Source: Bacteroidota bacterium
Lineage (GTDB): Bacteria; Bacteroidota; Bacteroidia; Flavobacteriales; Flavobacteriaceae
Length of the DNA stretch: 7,444 nucleotides
Assembly (NCBI GenBank): GCA_022560715.1
Contig: JADFSQ010000090.1
Coordinates: forward strand, 1-7,444
Direction: 5' to 3'
Part shown: piece by piece, positions 7,052-7,444 of the stretch
Layout: each line of letters begins with the position of its first letter
How positions within the stretch are numbered: the first letter of the stretch is position 1
Position numbers and translations under genes: made by a program
The notes under the pieces: generated by a model
The model's database searches: none
The model's input: only the letters and a program-made list of their open reading frames with translations
What the model was told of the DNA's origin: nothing

Positions 7052-7342
7052 ATGGTAAAAGCTTCAGCGCGGCATATATTAGTGAATACAAAAGAAGAAT
7101 GCAAGGATTTAAAAAATCAAATTGATGGCGGCGCGGATTTTTCAGAGATCGCCAAACAGCACTCGCAATGCCCGTCTGGTCAAAAGGGCGGGGCATTAGG
7201 TGAATTCGAGCCGGGACAAATGGTGAAAGAATTTGATGATGTTGTTTTTTCAGCAGAGATCAACAAGACGCATGGTCCGGTTCACACGCAATTTGGGTTT
7301 CATTTGATCGAGATCACCAGTCGCCAAAATTCTTATCCATAA
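7052..7342 (+). CDS. ppiC: Parvulin-type peptidyl-prolyl cis-trans isomerase (PpiC-like, single domain)
   Basis: This 96-residue protein is one parvulin domain without signal peptide or membrane segment, so it should be a cytosolic prolyl isomerase like E. coli PpiC (about 93 residues). It follows that protein closely: ARHILV (His8), GADFSEIAKQHSQCPSG (Cys40), GGALGEFEPGQMV (Met57), FDDVVF (Phe61 begins this segment) and HTQFGFHLIEI (Phe81, His84). These include the residues that form the parvulin active site. The ATG at 7052 is the only sensible start, since an in-frame TAA lies at 7037-7039; an AAGAG at 7038-7042 may serve as ribosome binding site, just outside the inverted element. The gene is in the same direction as the ACT gene but separated from it by the 152-bp element. 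Confidence 0.93.
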   Translation: MVKASARHILVNTKEECKDLKNQIDGGADFSEIAKQHSQCPSGQKGGALGEFEPGQMVKEFDDVVFSAEINKTHGPVHTQFGFHLIEITSRQNSYP

Positions 7343-7354
7343 GTCATTTTGTGA

Positions 7355-7444
7355 ATTAAAAAAAATTTTGAATTCAGTTGTGCCGCGTTTAAGCAATTGT
7401 TAAAATATGATATTCCTCTTGAAGGATGGGATCAGGTTAATGAG
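7355..7444 (+). other. Uncertain open frame running off the window end
   Basis: After an in-frame TGA at 7352-7354 the frame stays open to the last base and reads KKNFEFSCAAFKQLLKY, then DIPLEGWDQVNE. The peptide looks protein-like but I recognise no family. There is no ATG or GTG in frame; a TTG at 7397 would be the first usable start. It might be the beginning of a gene or chance. Confidence 0.2.

Noticed and set aside
6922..7125. Open frame of 67 codons overlapping the element and ppiC
   Set aside because: It lies mostly on the inverted repeat and then out of frame over a clear parvulin gene; the peptide resembles nothing.
7344..7375. Terminator after ppiC
   Set aside because: There are A and T runs but no GC-containing stem.
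7378..7406. Sigma-70-like promoter (TTGTGC, 17 nt, TAAAAT)
   Set aside because: The -10 matches 5 of 6 but the -35 only 3 of 6, and no secure gene follows within the window; too weak to claim.

Overview
The window appears to join DNA from two different bacteria, both reading on the + strand. Positions 1 to about 5765 look like a low-GC member of the Flavobacteriia. The evidence is a Bacteroidota-type UvrA, a LOG-family protein, a secreted protein with a type IX (Por) C-terminal sorting domain, and an M1-peptidase-like exported protein. Start codons there lack a Shine-Dalgarno sequence, as is usual in Bacteroidota. Positions from about 5768 to 7444 look like another lineage: ygfZ, a two-ACT-domain protein and an E. 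coli-like single-domain parvulin PpiC. This part has higher GC (30/60 at 6721-6780 and 34/60 at 7141-7200, against 13/60 at 5041-5100 and 14/60 at 5281-5340, counted by hand) and a clear AG-rich ribosome binding site. I cannot name the second organism; PpiC hints at something proteobacterial, with low confidence.

Layout: uvrA, missing its first ~60 codons (1-2640); LOG family (2664-3353); T9SS-secreted endonuclease/exonuclease/phosphatase-like protein that seems to lack the middle of its domain (3384-4316); M1-like protein starting at a TTG that overlaps the previous stop by 4 nt (4313 on). The M1-like frame stops resembling its family right after the residues IDWFF and runs in frame into a complete YgfZ starting at the ATG at 5768. 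The resulting 710-codon frame (4313-6445) is most simply an assembly or amplification chimera. It is followed by the ACT protein (6469-6885), a 152-bp inverted element (6886-7037), ppiC (7052-7342) and about 100 bp with no secure gene.

How the genes relate: the four flavobacterial genes are closely spaced and could be co-transcribed, but their roles (DNA repair, nucleotide/LOG chemistry, two exported proteins) do not form an obvious pathway. The second block holds housekeeping functions (Fe-S cluster maintenance, amino-acid-responsive ACT regulation, prolyl isomerisation).

The most notable non-coding signal is the 152-bp element. It consists of two inverted copies of a ~75-nt unit. Each copy has a 5' ATGA, a hairpin built as 4 bp + one bulged T + 10 bp with a 12-13 nt similar loop, a GAATT spacer and an identical 23-nt tail. 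The stem sequences differ between copies while base pairing and bulge position are kept. This resembles REP/BIME or IS200/IS605-type end hairpins. No complete new multi-gene system is visible.
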